The position numbers and the translations under genes are program-made. From assembly GCA_963835595.1 (NCBI GenBank), contig CAWIGL010000002.1, positions 2,232,001 to 2,296,000 of the forward strand: DNA of 64,000 bases, read 5' to 3'. The notes below the pieces were generated by a model. That model was not told the DNA's origin and searched no databases. It saw nothing but the letters and a program-made list of their open reading frames with translations. Positions within the stretch are counted from its first letter, which is position 1. Each line of letters begins with the position of its first letter. Below are positions 27,396-36,422 of the stretch, in pieces. Source of the stretch: CAWEPK01 sp963835595. Lineage in GTDB: Bacteria > Desulfobacterota > Syntrophorhabdia > Syntrophorhabdales > WCHB1-27.

Positions 27396-28343
27396 ATGAA
27401 GAGGTCGGCCTTATTCCTTCTGTTCCATCTGCTTCTCTTCGCCGGTTTTGCTTACGGCGGACCCGTCCGGATCGCCTATCTCCAGAACGATATTCACCAG
27501 CTTCCCTGCTGGGTCGCGATAGATAAAGGGTTATTCGACAAAGAGGGAGTGAAGGTCGAGATAGCGGGTATCTTTAAGGCGGGGCCCGAGTTGATGAGCG
27601 GCTTCGGCGCCGGCGCAATCGATGTGGGGTACGTTGGAATAGCGCCCGCAACGACCGCTGTGGCGAACGGGGCTGCAAGGATAGTCGTCCTGGCCGAGGT
27701 CAACGCCGAGGGCTCGTCGATTGTGGTGAAGAGAGGGGGAAAAATAAGGGCAATCCCCGACCTTGTCGGCAAGACCGTAGCCATACCCGGATACGCTACC
27801 GTCCAGGATTTCCTCTTTCGAAGGGCTTTGTCGAAATACGGCGTCTCGCCGGAACAGGTGAACATCATAGTCTTGAAGCCGCCGGAAATGCTCGGCGCCC
27901 TGAGAACCGACCAGATCGACGGCTTCATCGCATGGGAGCCTTACCCGGCTAAGGCCATCACGACCGGGCTGGGAAGGACGATCGCCTTATCGAGGGATAT
28001 CTGGAAGGACCATCCATGCTGTGTCCTCGCTGTGGACGAAAAATTTCTGGAAAGCCATCCCGAAGAAGCCAGGGCTGTGGTGCGAGCCCATGTTAAAGCG
28101 ATCGATTTCATCATGAAGCATCGCGAAGAGGCGGTTAAGGTCGCCGTGAAGTATACGGGTATGGACGAAGCCTCGATAAGGCTGGCGATGGCCAACGTGA
28201 AGTATACCCCTGTGCTGAGCGTCGAGGGGGAAAAGGAATATGTCGAGTACCTGACGAAGATGAAGTATATAAAGGTGGACGACGTTCCGGCGTTTGTTGC
28301 GCGGTTCATGAGGCCCGGCTTCATCAGGGATATCGCGAAGTAA
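27396..28343 (+). CDS. ABC transporter substrate-binding protein (NitT/TauT type)
   Basis: This 315-residue periplasmic binding protein has a signal peptide ending near FAYGGP and family segments VAIDKGLFDKEGVKVE and GAGAIDVGYVGIAPATTAV. IDGFIAWEPYPAKAI is the typical ligand-proximal region. It opens a compact three-gene ABC operon; the permease start overlaps its stop (TAATG). It is not closely similar to the 428-residue binding protein at 25399-26685, so the two transporters are not recent duplicates. Confidence 0.94.
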   Translation: MKRSALFLLFHLLLFAGFAYGGPVRIAYLQNDIHQLPCWVAIDKGLFDKEGVKVEIAGIFKAGPELMSGFGAGAIDVGYVGIAPATTAVANGAARIVVLAEVNAEGSSIVVKRGGKIRAIPDLVGKTVAIPGYATVQDFLFRRALSKYGVSPEQVNIIVLKPPEMLGALRTDQIDGFIAWEPYPAKAITTGLGRTIALSRDIWKDHPCCVLAVDEKFLESHPEEARAVVRAHVKAIDFIMKHREEAVKVAVKYTGMDEASIRLAMANVKYTPVLSVEGEKEYVEYLTKMKYIKVDDVPAFVARFMRPGFIRDIAK

Positions 28344-29098
28344 TGAAAGGGGAGCGCCTTCTTATCCCCTTGCTCGTGCTCGCAATCTGGCAGGGCCTGT
28401 CCCTGATGCACGTCATCCCGTCCTACAAGCTCCCCTCTCCATTCGATATCGTCCTCGGCCTCAAAGACCTCGCTGTCGTCGGGGTGCCCCCCGGGTACCG
28501 CCTCCACAACCATATACTGCATAGCCTCTATCGGGTCGGATACGGTTACGCTGCTGCCTGCCTGATCGCCATCCCCCTGGGGGTTTTAATGGGGTGGTCG
28601 CCAAAACTGCTGAGAATGATCCGGCCCATCGTTGAAGTAGTGCGGCCCATACCTCCCCTCGCGTGGATCCCTCTCGCGATCCTGTGGTTCGGCCTGGGTC
28701 TCCGGTCCGCGGCCTTTATCATTTTTCTCGGGGTCTTTTTCCCGGTGCTTCTCAACACGATCTCCGGTGTCCTTTCCATCAATCCGATCCTCATAGAGGC
28801 CGCGCGCACGCTTCAGGGCAGGGAGAGGCACATCTTTTTTAAGGTCCTCTTTCCCGGCGCCGTCCCTTCGATCTTCGTGGGGATGCGCATCGGCATCGGC
28901 ATAGGATGGATGACGCTGGTCGCGGCCGAGTTCACAGGCGTCAAAGAGGGATATGGCCTCGGCTACATGATAATGACGGCCCGGGACATCCAGCGGCCGG
29001 ATGAGATCGTGGCAGGCATGCTCGTCATCGGGATGATCGGCCTTCTTATCGATATAGGCATCAGGGCGGCGGAATCCACGTTCGTCCGCTGGAAATGA
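28343..29098 (+). CDS. ABC transporter permease (NitT/TauT type)
   Basis: This 251-residue permease has six predicted helices, the RPIPPLAWIPLAILWFGLGL segment and the ATPase-contact loop EAARTLQGRERHIFFKVLFP (in parts). Its ATG overlaps the stop codon of the binding protein gene, so the two are translationally coupled. It works with the ATPase encoded next. Confidence 0.94.
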   Translation: MKGERLLIPLLVLAIWQGLSLMHVIPSYKLPSPFDIVLGLKDLAVVGVPPGYRLHNHILHSLYRVGYGYAAACLIAIPLGVLMGWSPKLLRMIRPIVEVVRPIPPLAWIPLAILWFGLGLRSAAFIIFLGVFFPVLLNTISGVLSINPILIEAARTLQGRERHIFFKVLFPGAVPSIFVGMRIGIGIGWMTLVAAEFTGVKEGYGLGYMIMTARDIQRPDEIVAGMLVIGMIGLLIDIGIRAAESTFVRWK

Positions 29099-29112
29099 GG
29101 GGAGGCAGTCCA

Positions 29113-29916
29113 TTGAGCCTCGTGCTTTCGGGACTCAGCAAGAACTTTCCGGGCGAAGGCGGGTCTGAAGCCGTTGCCGTGCTGGAGGATATCCGATTCC
29201 GTGTCGAGGAAGGCGAATTTATCTCTATCGTCGGCCCGAGCGGTTGCGGAAAAACCACGCTCCTCCGGATCATTGCCGGCCTGGAGGAAGCTTCGGACGG
29301 GAAGGTTCTGTTAGACGGAAAGGAGCTGTCGCAGGGTTCCAAAGAGGTAGGGATGGTCTTTCAGGAATATGCCCTCTTCCCGTGGAGAACGACGCTTGGA
29401 AACATCGAATTCGGACTGGAAGTCAAAGGCATCAACAAGAAGAAAAGGCGTGCGGGCGCCATGGAATACATCCGGACCTTCGATCTGAATGGCTTTGAAC
29501 GCCGATATCCGGCGGAGCTTTCAGGGGGCATGAAGCAGCGTGTCGCAATAGCACGGACGTTGATCATGGATCCTGAGGTAGTCTTGATGGACGAGCCGTT
29601 CGGGGCGCTCGACAGTCAAACCCGGAACCTGCTTCAACAATTTCTCCTGCACATCTGGCAGAAGCGGCGCGACACCATCCTCTTTGTAACCCACAACGTC
29701 GACGAGGCCGTGTTCCTGAGCGACCGGATCGTTATTCTGTCGAAGAGGCCCGCCCGTATCGTCCGGACGTTCGATGTTGACCTGCCGAGGCCGCGGGACC
29801 GGACAGGCGCCGAATGTAATCAGATCAGAAGGGATATCCTTCGCGTTCTGGCCGAGGAGGCAGGTGCAGGCAGCGGGGAGACCATTTTTTCTCAGGACTG
29901 CTTCACCATTTCATAG
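29113..29916 (+). CDS. ABC transporter ATP-binding protein (NitT/TauT type)
   Basis: The ATPase has Walker A GPSGCGKTT, Q-loop VFQEYALFPW, signature LSGGMKQRVAIA, Walker B VLMDEPFGALD and FVTHNVDEAVFLSDR. Two starts are possible: ATG 29095, which overlaps the permease stop but lacks a good ribosome binding site, and TTG 29113, which has GGGGAGG 7 bases upstream and begins SLVLSGLSKNF. I prefer the TTG. It completes the plus-strand ABC transporter. Confidence 0.93.
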   Translation: MSLVLSGLSKNFPGEGGSEAVAVLEDIRFRVEEGEFISIVGPSGCGKTTLLRIIAGLEEASDGKVLLDGKELSQGSKEVGMVFQEYALFPWRTTLGNIEFGLEVKGINKKKRRAGAMEYIRTFDLNGFERRYPAELSGGMKQRVAIARTLIMDPEVVLMDEPFGALDSQTRNLLQQFLLHIWQKRRDTILFVTHNVDEAVFLSDRIVILSKRPARIVRTFDVDLPRPRDRTGAECNQIRRDILRVLAEEAGAGSGETIFSQDCFTIS

Positions 29917-30078
29917 GTCCCGACGTGACGCGGCCCTCCGGGCTGCGGCTATGCCCGGAACGACGATATTCCCGCTGCCGCGATTATAGACTTTCCCTTA
30001 TGGCAGTTATTATTACATAGCTTTCACGCCTTCTTCGCCGGTTTCTCTTATGCCTCCGAGTCCACCATAAAGGAGGTA

Positions 30079-31575
30079 TTACTTATGAACGCATGCCGCC
30101 GCGCTCAACCCTGCAAGACGACCAAAAGTCCATGCCCGACTGTGACTGACGCCCGGTACAGTTGTCAGATACATATCACTGAAGAAAGATCCCGAGACGT
30201 TCCCGGCCGCGTATAGTCCCGGAATGGCATTCCTCTCCGTATCCAGCACCTCGAGCTTGGTGTTGATCTTAAGGCCGCTCAGAATCACCATATAGCGGGC
30301 TTCCATTTTACAGGCGTAGAACGGCGGCTTCTCTATCGTCGTTAATCTGTCAGGATGCTTGCCGAAGTCGAGATCCTCCTTATTTCGCGCCAGCTCGCTG
30401 TACCTCGCAACGGTAAGCTTGAAGGTCTCGGCGGGAACCTCCATCTTCTGCGCAAGCCCTTCGATAGTCTGCGCTGTCAGTACATTGCCCTCTTTAACTA
30501 CCCTGTCGAAGTACTTCTTATCCCACGTAAGACGCGTCGTCGGCGGTCCCATGTTCTTGCAGCACTGGCTCTGCATCTTCGGCCACTCTTCGCCAAACTT
30601 GGCGTCCCACACCGACCACGCGACCCGGCCTGTCTGTCTCATGATTTGGGCGCATTCGTACGCCCAGGGCAGGTCTTCATTCATGAATCGTTCTCCATTC
30701 AGGTCCACGTAAAGCCAGGGCTGACGAGGCAGGTTAAAAGGTGTCTCTTTGACCCAGACCGCCCAATCGAAAAGCATAGGGCAGTGAGGAGGGTCATCGA
30801 TAGCGGCGCCAATCCACATTCCCATCTTATGCCCATCACCGGTGTTTAGAGGGGCCTGTGGGTAAGCGCAGCCAATAGTATTGTAAACCGGCAAGCAATA
30901 CCTATCGACCATCTGGCGATCGCTTCCATAATCCCCGGAACAGAGCACCACCGCTTTGTTAACGTTGAACCTCGTGTAACCCCCCTGTTTGTTTTGGGCA
31001 ATAACGCCGGTGACCCTGCTCTTTCCCTCTCTGAGCAACCGAATGGCCGGGGTCTCGAAACGATAGTCTACCCCACGTTTTTGGCCATTGCTTTTTAACA
31101 TTTCAACCAAAGTCTCCTGGAGATTAGGCATGAAGATATGGATCAACGGATAGTTCGGGAAATACCAGGATTTGGTAGTTGGGTCCAAAACAACTTCTAC
31201 CTTGGCCTCTTCGGCCATATCCAGCAGCCAGTCCATGACCTTGTCGCAATTGTCAGCCCACAGCTTGACCACTTTCTGGTCGGCCCTGTATGACCCCATT
31301 TGCATTATCGTGGAGATGACTTCATTCTTGTCGATTTTGATCCCCGCTTTTTTCTGCAGCCTGCTGGCGAAGGCCGCATTATGCAAGCCACGGCAGTTGC
31401 AGGTCGGCCCCTTTTCAAGCACGACGGTCTTGGCGCCTGCCTCGGCGGCTGAAACCGCAGCAGTCAGTCCGGCTACTCCGGCGCCCACGACCACAACATC
31501 TGTAGCTACCGTCTCCTTTATCTCTCGCATATGAATCGGTGGTGGACAGATCTCAAAGTTATCCTTAAAATACAT
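30079..31575 (-). CDS. FAD-dependent oxidoreductase (fumarate reductase flavoprotein-like)
   Basis: This roughly 498-residue protein has the FAD-binding VVVVGAGVAGLTAAVSAAEAGAKTVVLEKG (seen in two parts) and a C-terminal FAD block GLYAAGNVSGSFF. The family includes fumarate reductase/succinate dehydrogenase flavoproteins and 3-ketosteroid-type dehydrogenases. There is no heme or membrane anchor domain in the gene. ATG 31575 is preferred because AAGGAGG lies 6 bases upstream. It is divergent from the acyl-CoA dehydrogenase, with two IclR boxes in between, so both probably serve one pathway. Confidence 0.88.
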   Translation of the reverse strand: MYFKDNFEICPPPIHMREIKETVATDVVVVGAGVAGLTAAVSAAEAGAKTVVLEKGPTCNCRGLHNAAFASRLQKKAGIKIDKNEVISTIMQMGSYRADQKVVKLWADNCDKVMDWLLDMAEEAKVEVVLDPTTKSWYFPNYPLIHIFMPNLQETLVEMLKSNGQKRGVDYRFETPAIRLLREGKSRVTGVIAQNKQGGYTRFNVNKAVVLCSGDYGSDRQMVDRYCLPVYNTIGCAYPQAPLNTGDGHKMGMWIGAAIDDPPHCPMLFDWAVWVKETPFNLPRQPWLYVDLNGERFMNEDLPWAYECAQIMRQTGRVAWSVWDAKFGEEWPKMQSQCCKNMGPPTTRLTWDKKYFDRVVKEGNVLTAQTIEGLAQKMEVPAETFKLTVARYSELARNKEDLDFGKHPDRLTTIEKPPFYACKMEARYMVILSGLKINTKLEVLDTERNAIPGLYAAGNVSGSFFSDMYLTTVPGVSHSRAWTFGRLAGLSAAACVHK

Positions 31576-31675
31576 GATCATCCTCCTTGGCCGTGCTTAA
31601 CGGCATCCACATGTCATGCAGCCTTTATGTCCTTCCCCAGCGTTATGATACAGCTTTGCAAAAATGGCACTATGC

Positions 31676-31713
31676 TGTCAAGAAAAAAATATCTATTTGC
31701 ATATTGTGCATCA
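31676..31713 (-). promoter_or_regulatory. IclR box and TTGACA element of the FAD oxidoreductase gene
   Basis: TTGCATATTGTGCATCA (31697-31713) is 15 bases upstream, in the minus direction, of TTGACA (31676-31681). The following segment TTTTTGCAAAGCTGTATCATAAC is nearly identical to that before iclR, so the two promoters are copies of one module. Confidence 0.65.
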
Positions 31714-31748
31714 TTTAGGTCACTGTCCTCGTATTTGGCGCGATCTGT

Positions 31749-31796
31749 TTGCACACTGTGCATCAACTATGCGAATATGGCAATTTTTTCTTGACA
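31749..31796 (+). promoter_or_regulatory. IclR boxes and TTGACA element of the acyl-CoA dehydrogenase operon
   Basis: TTGCACACTGTGCATCA (31749-31765), the half-site TGCGAATATGGCA and TTGACA (31791-31796) repeat the layout at 27244-27292. TACCTG lies 17 bases after TTGACA in both copies and may be the -10. This promoter could drive the long plus-strand run from 31896 to the selenoprotein genes. The 320-base gap 31576-31895 holds only these elements. Confidence 0.62.
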
Positions 31797-31895
31797 TCAT
31801 TTCCCACGCATGATACCTGTTGTCATTGGCATTTCCAATAGCATTGTTGCTTATTAATAAGGAATAATATAAATACAAACCGAAAGGGGAGGATC

Positions 31896-33047
31896 ATGGA
31901 CTTCGACCTATCCGCAGTTCAGAAGGACATTCAGCAGGCCGCCAGGGAATTCGCGGAAAAAGAGTTTCCCGATGTGGCACGAAGCTGCGATGCCAATGAG
32001 GAGTATCCCCGCGCGTTATGGAAAAAGGCATGCGACCTCGGCTTCATCGGGACCTTTATTACCGAGGAATTCGGCGGGTCGGGGCTGGGCTTCTTCGAGA
32101 TGGCGCTTATCATGGAGCAGTTCTGGAGGGTGGACCCGGGTTGCGGCAATGTCCTGTTGGCTGCGTTCGGCGCCGAGATCATACAGAACTTCGGGACGGA
32201 GGATCAGAAGAAAAGATACCTCCCCCTCATCCCTCCAGGCCGCGCCATATCCTGCTGCGGGATCACGGAGCCGGACGCAGGCAGCGACATCCTTCTTGCA
32301 TCGACTAGTGCTGTCAAGGACAAGGACGAATACGTCATCAACGGAAGCAAGATGTTCATTACGAACGGCAGCGTGGCCGACCTTGTGCTGGTTTTCTGCA
32401 ACACCAGCCCGAAATCGCCCGACCGCTACGGGAAGCATAGTTTCCTTATCGTCGAAAAAGGTATGCCCGGCTTTGAGGCCGTGCAGATAAAGGGCAAGCT
32501 GGGGATACGGGCCTCCGACACGGCGGAGCTCACGTTTAAAGATGTGCGGGTGCCGGCCGGGAACCTTGTCGGAGGCATAGAGAACGAAGGGTTCAGACAG
32601 GCGATGTACCTTTTCAACATAAACAGGCTCATCGCCTGCGCCTCGGGGGTCGGCGTAGCCCAGGGGGCGTTCGAAAAGGCAGTGGCCCATATAAAGAAAA
32701 GACGCCAGTTCGGAAAAACGATCGCCTCATTCCAGGGCGTCCAGTTCATGGTCGCTGAGATGGCGGCCCGGATCGAGGTGGCGCGGAATACGCTTTACAA
32801 GGCGTGCTGGCTCATCGACAACGGCAGGTTTGACCCGATGATTATAAGCATCGCAAAGCTCTTTGCCGGCGAGACTGCCGTAAGCGTCACAAACGACGCC
32901 CTCCAGCTCCACGGGGGATACGGCTACATAGCCGAGTATGACGTGGAGCGTTATTACAGGGACGCAAAGATCGTCGAGATTTACGAGGGCGCCAGGGAGA
33001 TCGAAAAAATAACCATAGCGCGGGCCGTGCTCGGCAAAACGGAATGA
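31896..33047 (+). CDS. Acyl-CoA dehydrogenase
   Basis: This 383-residue flavoprotein introduces a 2,3 double bond into an acyl-CoA and passes electrons to ETF. It shows CGITEPDAGSD and MFITNGSVADL of the middle domain, RRQFGKTIASFQGVQF, and the C-terminal LHGGYGYIAEYDVERYYRDA and IYEGAREIEKI with the usual catalytic glutamate. A GGGGAGG ribosome binding site precedes the ATG. It is the first gene behind the plus-strand IclR-type promoter. Confidence 0.95.
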   Translation: MDFDLSAVQKDIQQAAREFAEKEFPDVARSCDANEEYPRALWKKACDLGFIGTFITEEFGGSGLGFFEMALIMEQFWRVDPGCGNVLLAAFGAEIIQNFGTEDQKKRYLPLIPPGRAISCCGITEPDAGSDILLASTSAVKDKDEYVINGSKMFITNGSVADLVLVFCNTSPKSPDRYGKHSFLIVEKGMPGFEAVQIKGKLGIRASDTAELTFKDVRVPAGNLVGGIENEGFRQAMYLFNINRLIACASGVGVAQGAFEKAVAHIKKRRQFGKTIASFQGVQFMVAEMAARIEVARNTLYKACWLIDNGRFDPMIISIAKLFAGETAVSVTNDALQLHGGYGYIAEYDVERYYRDAKIVEIYEGAREIEKITIARAVLGKTE

Positions 33048-33072
33048 GCCGCGCCAAAGGAGATAGGCGGCA

Positions 33073-33897
33073 ATGGACCTGATCGAAGTCAATCGAGAGA
33101 CGTGCAGCCGGGATGGGATTTGCGCGGCAGTCTGTCCCAGTGGGCTTATCGAATGGGAAGAGGGCGCATATCCGAAACCGGCCGCGAACGCGGATGCAGA
33201 CTGCATGGCGTGCGGCCACTGCGTAGCCGTTTGTCCGACGGGCAGCCTGTCCCACCGCGACATGCCTTCCGGCCGGTGCCCGGCCTTAGAAAAAACGCCG
33301 GGCCTTGCTGCGGACCGGATCGACCTCCTGCTGAAAAGCCGAAGGTCCGTGCGCCTTTATCAGGATAAGCCTGTGCCCGAAGACGTGCTGGCCGGAGTCA
33401 TCGATACGGCCATGTACGCCCCGTCCGGGAAAAACAGCCAGTGCGTGGAATGGCTGGTCCTCGCCCGGAAGGACGAGCTGCGCAACTTCGTGGAGATAGC
33501 GGACGGCTGGATACGCTGGATGATCGCCAACAAGCCGGAGATGGCGTCGATGATGGGCATGGAGAGGATGGTGCAACGCCATGAGGAGGGGGAGGACGAA
33601 TTCCTCAGAAAGACGCCCGTCCTCGTAGTCACCCATGCCAGAAAAGATAACCCCTTCGCGGCAATGGCGTGCCCCATAGCCCTTGCCTATTTCGACCTGG
33701 CCGCCAGGGGCCGGGGCCTCGGCTGCTGCTGGGCCGGCCTCTTCAACACGGCCGCCACCGTCTACCCTCCCTTGAAGGAGGCCCTGGCGCTGCCGGAAGG
33801 ACACCAGCCGTTCGGCTCGATGATGGTCGGCTATCCGCAGCTTGACTACCACAGGCTGCCTTTGCGCAGGCCGCCGAAGATCACGTGGCGCTTCTGA
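33073..33897 (+). CDS. Ferredoxin-nitroreductase fusion protein
   Basis: The first 60 residues hold two [4Fe-4S] motifs (CSRDGICAAVCP and CMACGHCVAVCP, each followed by Pro), and the rest is an FMN-binding nitroreductase domain with RRSVRLYQDKPVPED and APSGKNSQCVEW. Such proteins transfer electrons from ferredoxin-type clusters to FMN and then to enoates or other acceptors. It lies 25 bases after the acyl-CoA dehydrogenase, with AAGGAGA upstream. An electron-carrier or enoate-reductase role in the same operon is likely but not provable here. Confidence 0.92.
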   Translation: MDLIEVNRETCSRDGICAAVCPSGLIEWEEGAYPKPAANADADCMACGHCVAVCPTGSLSHRDMPSGRCPALEKTPGLAADRIDLLLKSRRSVRLYQDKPVPEDVLAGVIDTAMYAPSGKNSQCVEWLVLARKDELRNFVEIADGWIRWMIANKPEMASMMGMERMVQRHEEGEDEFLRKTPVLVVTHARKDNPFAAMACPIALAYFDLAARGRGLGCCWAGLFNTAATVYPPLKEALALPEGHQPFGSMMVGYPQLDYHRLPLRRPPKITWRF

Positions 33898-34037
33898 TGC
33901 CCGGCCTGCGGCGGGCCGTTTTTATCGGAACGGCGCATCGGCCGTGCTCGTCGATGGGAAGCAGGACTGACCCGGGGGGCGACTTTCAGTGGGGAGGCAG
34001 CCCCGGGGCGATTTTGAAAACGAAGAAAGGAGGCTCT

Positions 34038-35873
34038 ATGAGAGGAAGGGCAACCTGTCTGTTTGCAGCGCTCGTGATGCTCGGTTTTTCCATCGGTTTC
34101 GTTCATGTCGGGCCGGCCTCTGCGGAGGTCGCCATCGAGGCGCTCAACCCGCGCGGCGAGGTCGCGCCGGCCCCCATTTTCACCCCATCCGCCCGCATCC
34201 CTGACCTCGCGGGCAAGAAGGTGGGCATTTACTGGAATCACAAGGCAGGGGGTGAGCATTTCTGGGATGTCGTCGAGGCGGCGCTGAAAGAGAAGGCCCC
34301 GGCGGTGAAGATCGTCCGGTTCAGCGGCGGCTTCGAGCCGACGGACGCGCAGATCGCGGCCATGACCGGAGAAGTGGACGCCTTTTTCTACGGCGTCGGC
34401 GACTGAGGCTCCTGCACATGGGCCGGCGTGTCCGGCTCCGTGAGGATAGAGAAGACCGGAAAGCCTGTAATCTACGTAGTAACCGATAATTTCATCCTTG
34501 ACGCGAAGTCGGCAGCAGAGGACACGGGGATGCCCCGCCTGCGGATGATCACCGTACCCGCCGACGAGTATTACAAGCGGCGCTACAGCGAAGAAGATGT
34601 CAAGCCCGTCGCCCTCGCCGCGATCGGCGGCCTGATCGACGGCCTCACCCGGCCCCTGAGCGCGGAAGAGGCGAGCACGAAGCCTAAACAGACGCAAGAC
34701 GCGGGGACGATCAAGTTCACCGCAGCGACGTACGCAGAGGCCCTTGAGAAGTTCAACCAGACGTTCCTCGACAACCACTGGGGCAGCGGCCTGCCCCTCG
34801 TGCCACCAACGGCCGAGCGGGTGAACTGGATGCTCACGGGGACTACGCGCTCCCCAGGCGAGGTCATAGGCACGGTAGAGCCGAAGAGGGGCAAGGCGAC
34901 TATAGAGAAGATCGCAATCAACGCGGTCATGGCGGGTGCAAAGCCGGAGTACCTGCCCGTCATTATTGCCGCGATGGAGGGGCTAACGGATAAGGACTAC
35001 GACCTCCTCCACGTCATGGCCTCGACAGGGTCGTTCACGCTCCAGGTCGTCGTCGATGGGCCGATCGGAGAAGAGATAGGCATGAACTCAGGCATCGGCC
35101 TGCTCGGCTACGGGTTCCGGGCGAACAACACGATAGGCCATGCCCTGAGGCTCTGCCTTATCAACATGGGGATGCTGTGGCCCGCCGAGAACGACATGGC
35201 CCTCGTCGGCAGGCCGTCTTCCCATACGTTCTATGTCTTCGCGGAGAACCAGCGGAACAGCCCCTGGGTCCCCTATCACGTGTCGATAGGCCATAAAAAG
35301 GAAGAGAGCTGCGTGACCGTGATGACGGTCGGGAGTTACAGCGCCTCGTCCGCAGGGCTGGTCGCCTTCGGCGGGGGCGCGGTCTTCCCGTGGACACCCC
35401 AGCAGCTACTCGACAACATCGTGAAGACCATTATGATCGGCCGCAATATGATCCCGGTCTGGAAGGCGAGCACGGCCATACCGAGCCCCCAGAAGCATTT
35501 CCTCGTGCTCCATCCCGAGTTCGTCATGGAGCTGAACCGCCTGAGCTATACGCGCCAAAAGCTCCAGCAGTACCTGTACGACCGGACGCGCATACCTTAC
35601 GAGGAGCTGACCGCCAAAGAGGTCGCGGCATTCCGGCGCAGGCTCGCGGACAAGGAGATACCGGCTGACCGCGTCGCGGTCTTCGAAGATTCCCTGAAGC
35701 CGGGCGGGAAGGTGCCAATGCTGCTGCGGCCGGAGGACTGCCTCGTCTTCGTTGCGGGCGGTATTCCGGGTTACTCCTTCGGCGACTCGTATTTCTCGAT
35801 ACCGCCGCATGGGGTTACAGCGGTCATGACGAAGACTATACATGGGGCGGCGTTGACGAAGGCAGGCAAATAA
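34038..35873 (+). CDS. UGSC-family selenoprotein with in-frame TGA (Sec123)
   Basis: Read through TGA 34404-34406, one frame runs from ATG 34038 (AAAGGAGG upstream) to 35873, giving 611 residues. The TGA falls exactly at U in the motif U-G-S-C (DUGSCTWAG), which defines the UGSC family of (seleno)proteins, where U is Sec or Cys. A signal peptide ends near PASAEV, so the redox motif should work outside the cytoplasm. No stop interrupts 34407-34427 and the following sequence is family-like (SVRIEKTGKPVIYVV). A hairpin of bacterial SECIS type starts 16 bases after the TGA. The C-terminal 430 residues form a second conserved domain of unknown function. Stop-codon annotation would wrongly split it into two genes. 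Confidence 0.9.
34415..34442 (+). promoter_or_regulatory. SECIS-like hairpin after the UGSC TGA
   Basis: The perfect stem GCCGG/CCGGC (34422-34426 with 34432-34436) carries the loop CGUGU, which contains GU as bacterial SECIS loops often do. The stem extends by G-U and G-C pairs and, after a small bulge, by CAC/GUG (34415-34417 with 34440-34442). The apical loop lies 21-25 bases after the UGA, within the distance known for bacterial selenocysteine insertion elements. Confidence 0.7.
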
Positions 35874-35890
35874 CGGGTCCGAAAGGGGCG

Positions 35891-36373
35891 ATGCCGGCGA
35901 CCATTGCGGGGCATGGAAGACTTCTGTGCCGTACCGCCCCCATCTTTCTTTTGCTGCTTTTCCTGTTGCCGGCCCTTCGTACGGCGGCAGGCGGGCCGGG
36001 CGGCTACATCGGCTGGGAGGGCTGCGAGGCGTGCCACGGGAAGGTCGCGGAGGCGTGGAAGAAACAGAGGCACGCGGCCGCTTTCGAGGACCTTAAGAAA
36101 TCGGGCCAGGAGGAGCTGCCGAACTGTGTCCGCTGCCACTCTACGGGATACGGGCAGCCGGGCGGCTTTATCGACAGCGAGCTTACCCCGGAGCTCACGG
36201 GCGTCCAGTGCGAGGAATGCCACGGGCCGGGAAGCCGGCACGCGGCGGCCCCTGACAAAGGGCATATGACGGCTGCGCCGGACGTTGCGACGTGCAGGCG
36301 GTGCCACACGCCAGGCCAGGACCCCGGCTTCGACTACGCGAAGAAGGCAAAAGACGTACATCGCGTACAATAG
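35891..36373 (+). CDS. Exported tetraheme cytochrome c (cytochrome c554-like)
   Basis: The 160-residue protein has a signal anchor or signal peptide (residues 13-33) and four CxxCH heme sites: CEACH (45-49), CVRCH (79-83), CEECH (107-111) and CRRCH (135-139). Spacing and the GCEACHGKVAEAWKKQRHA start resemble the cytochrome c554/perC-type domain found in many deltaproteobacterial electron carriers. It lies 17 bases after the UGSC selenoprotein with AAAGGGG upstream. It could exchange electrons with the selenoprotein thiol/selenol centres. Confidence 0.9.
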   Translation: MPATIAGHGRLLCRTAPIFLLLLFLLPALRTAAGGPGGYIGWEGCEACHGKVAEAWKKQRHAAAFEDLKKSGQEELPNCVRCHSTGYGQPGGFIDSELTPELTGVQCEECHGPGSRHAAAPDKGHMTAAPDVATCRRCHTPGQDPGFDYAKKAKDVHRVQ

Positions 36374-36422
36374 CCCGTTCCCGGATAGGCGGGCAGCGCG
36401 CATAAGGAAGGAGAAACAGCCG

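Noticed and set aside
31791..31850. Sigma54 promoter before the acyl-CoA dehydrogenase (TTGGCATTTCC)
   Set aside because: The GG-to-GC distance is off by one and the element is not kept in the parallel copy at 27.3 kb.
34404..34406. Reading TGA 34404 as a true stop that splits two genes
   Set aside because: The frames are continuous, the codons give U-G-S-C, no second ribosome binding site exists and a SECIS-like hairpin follows.
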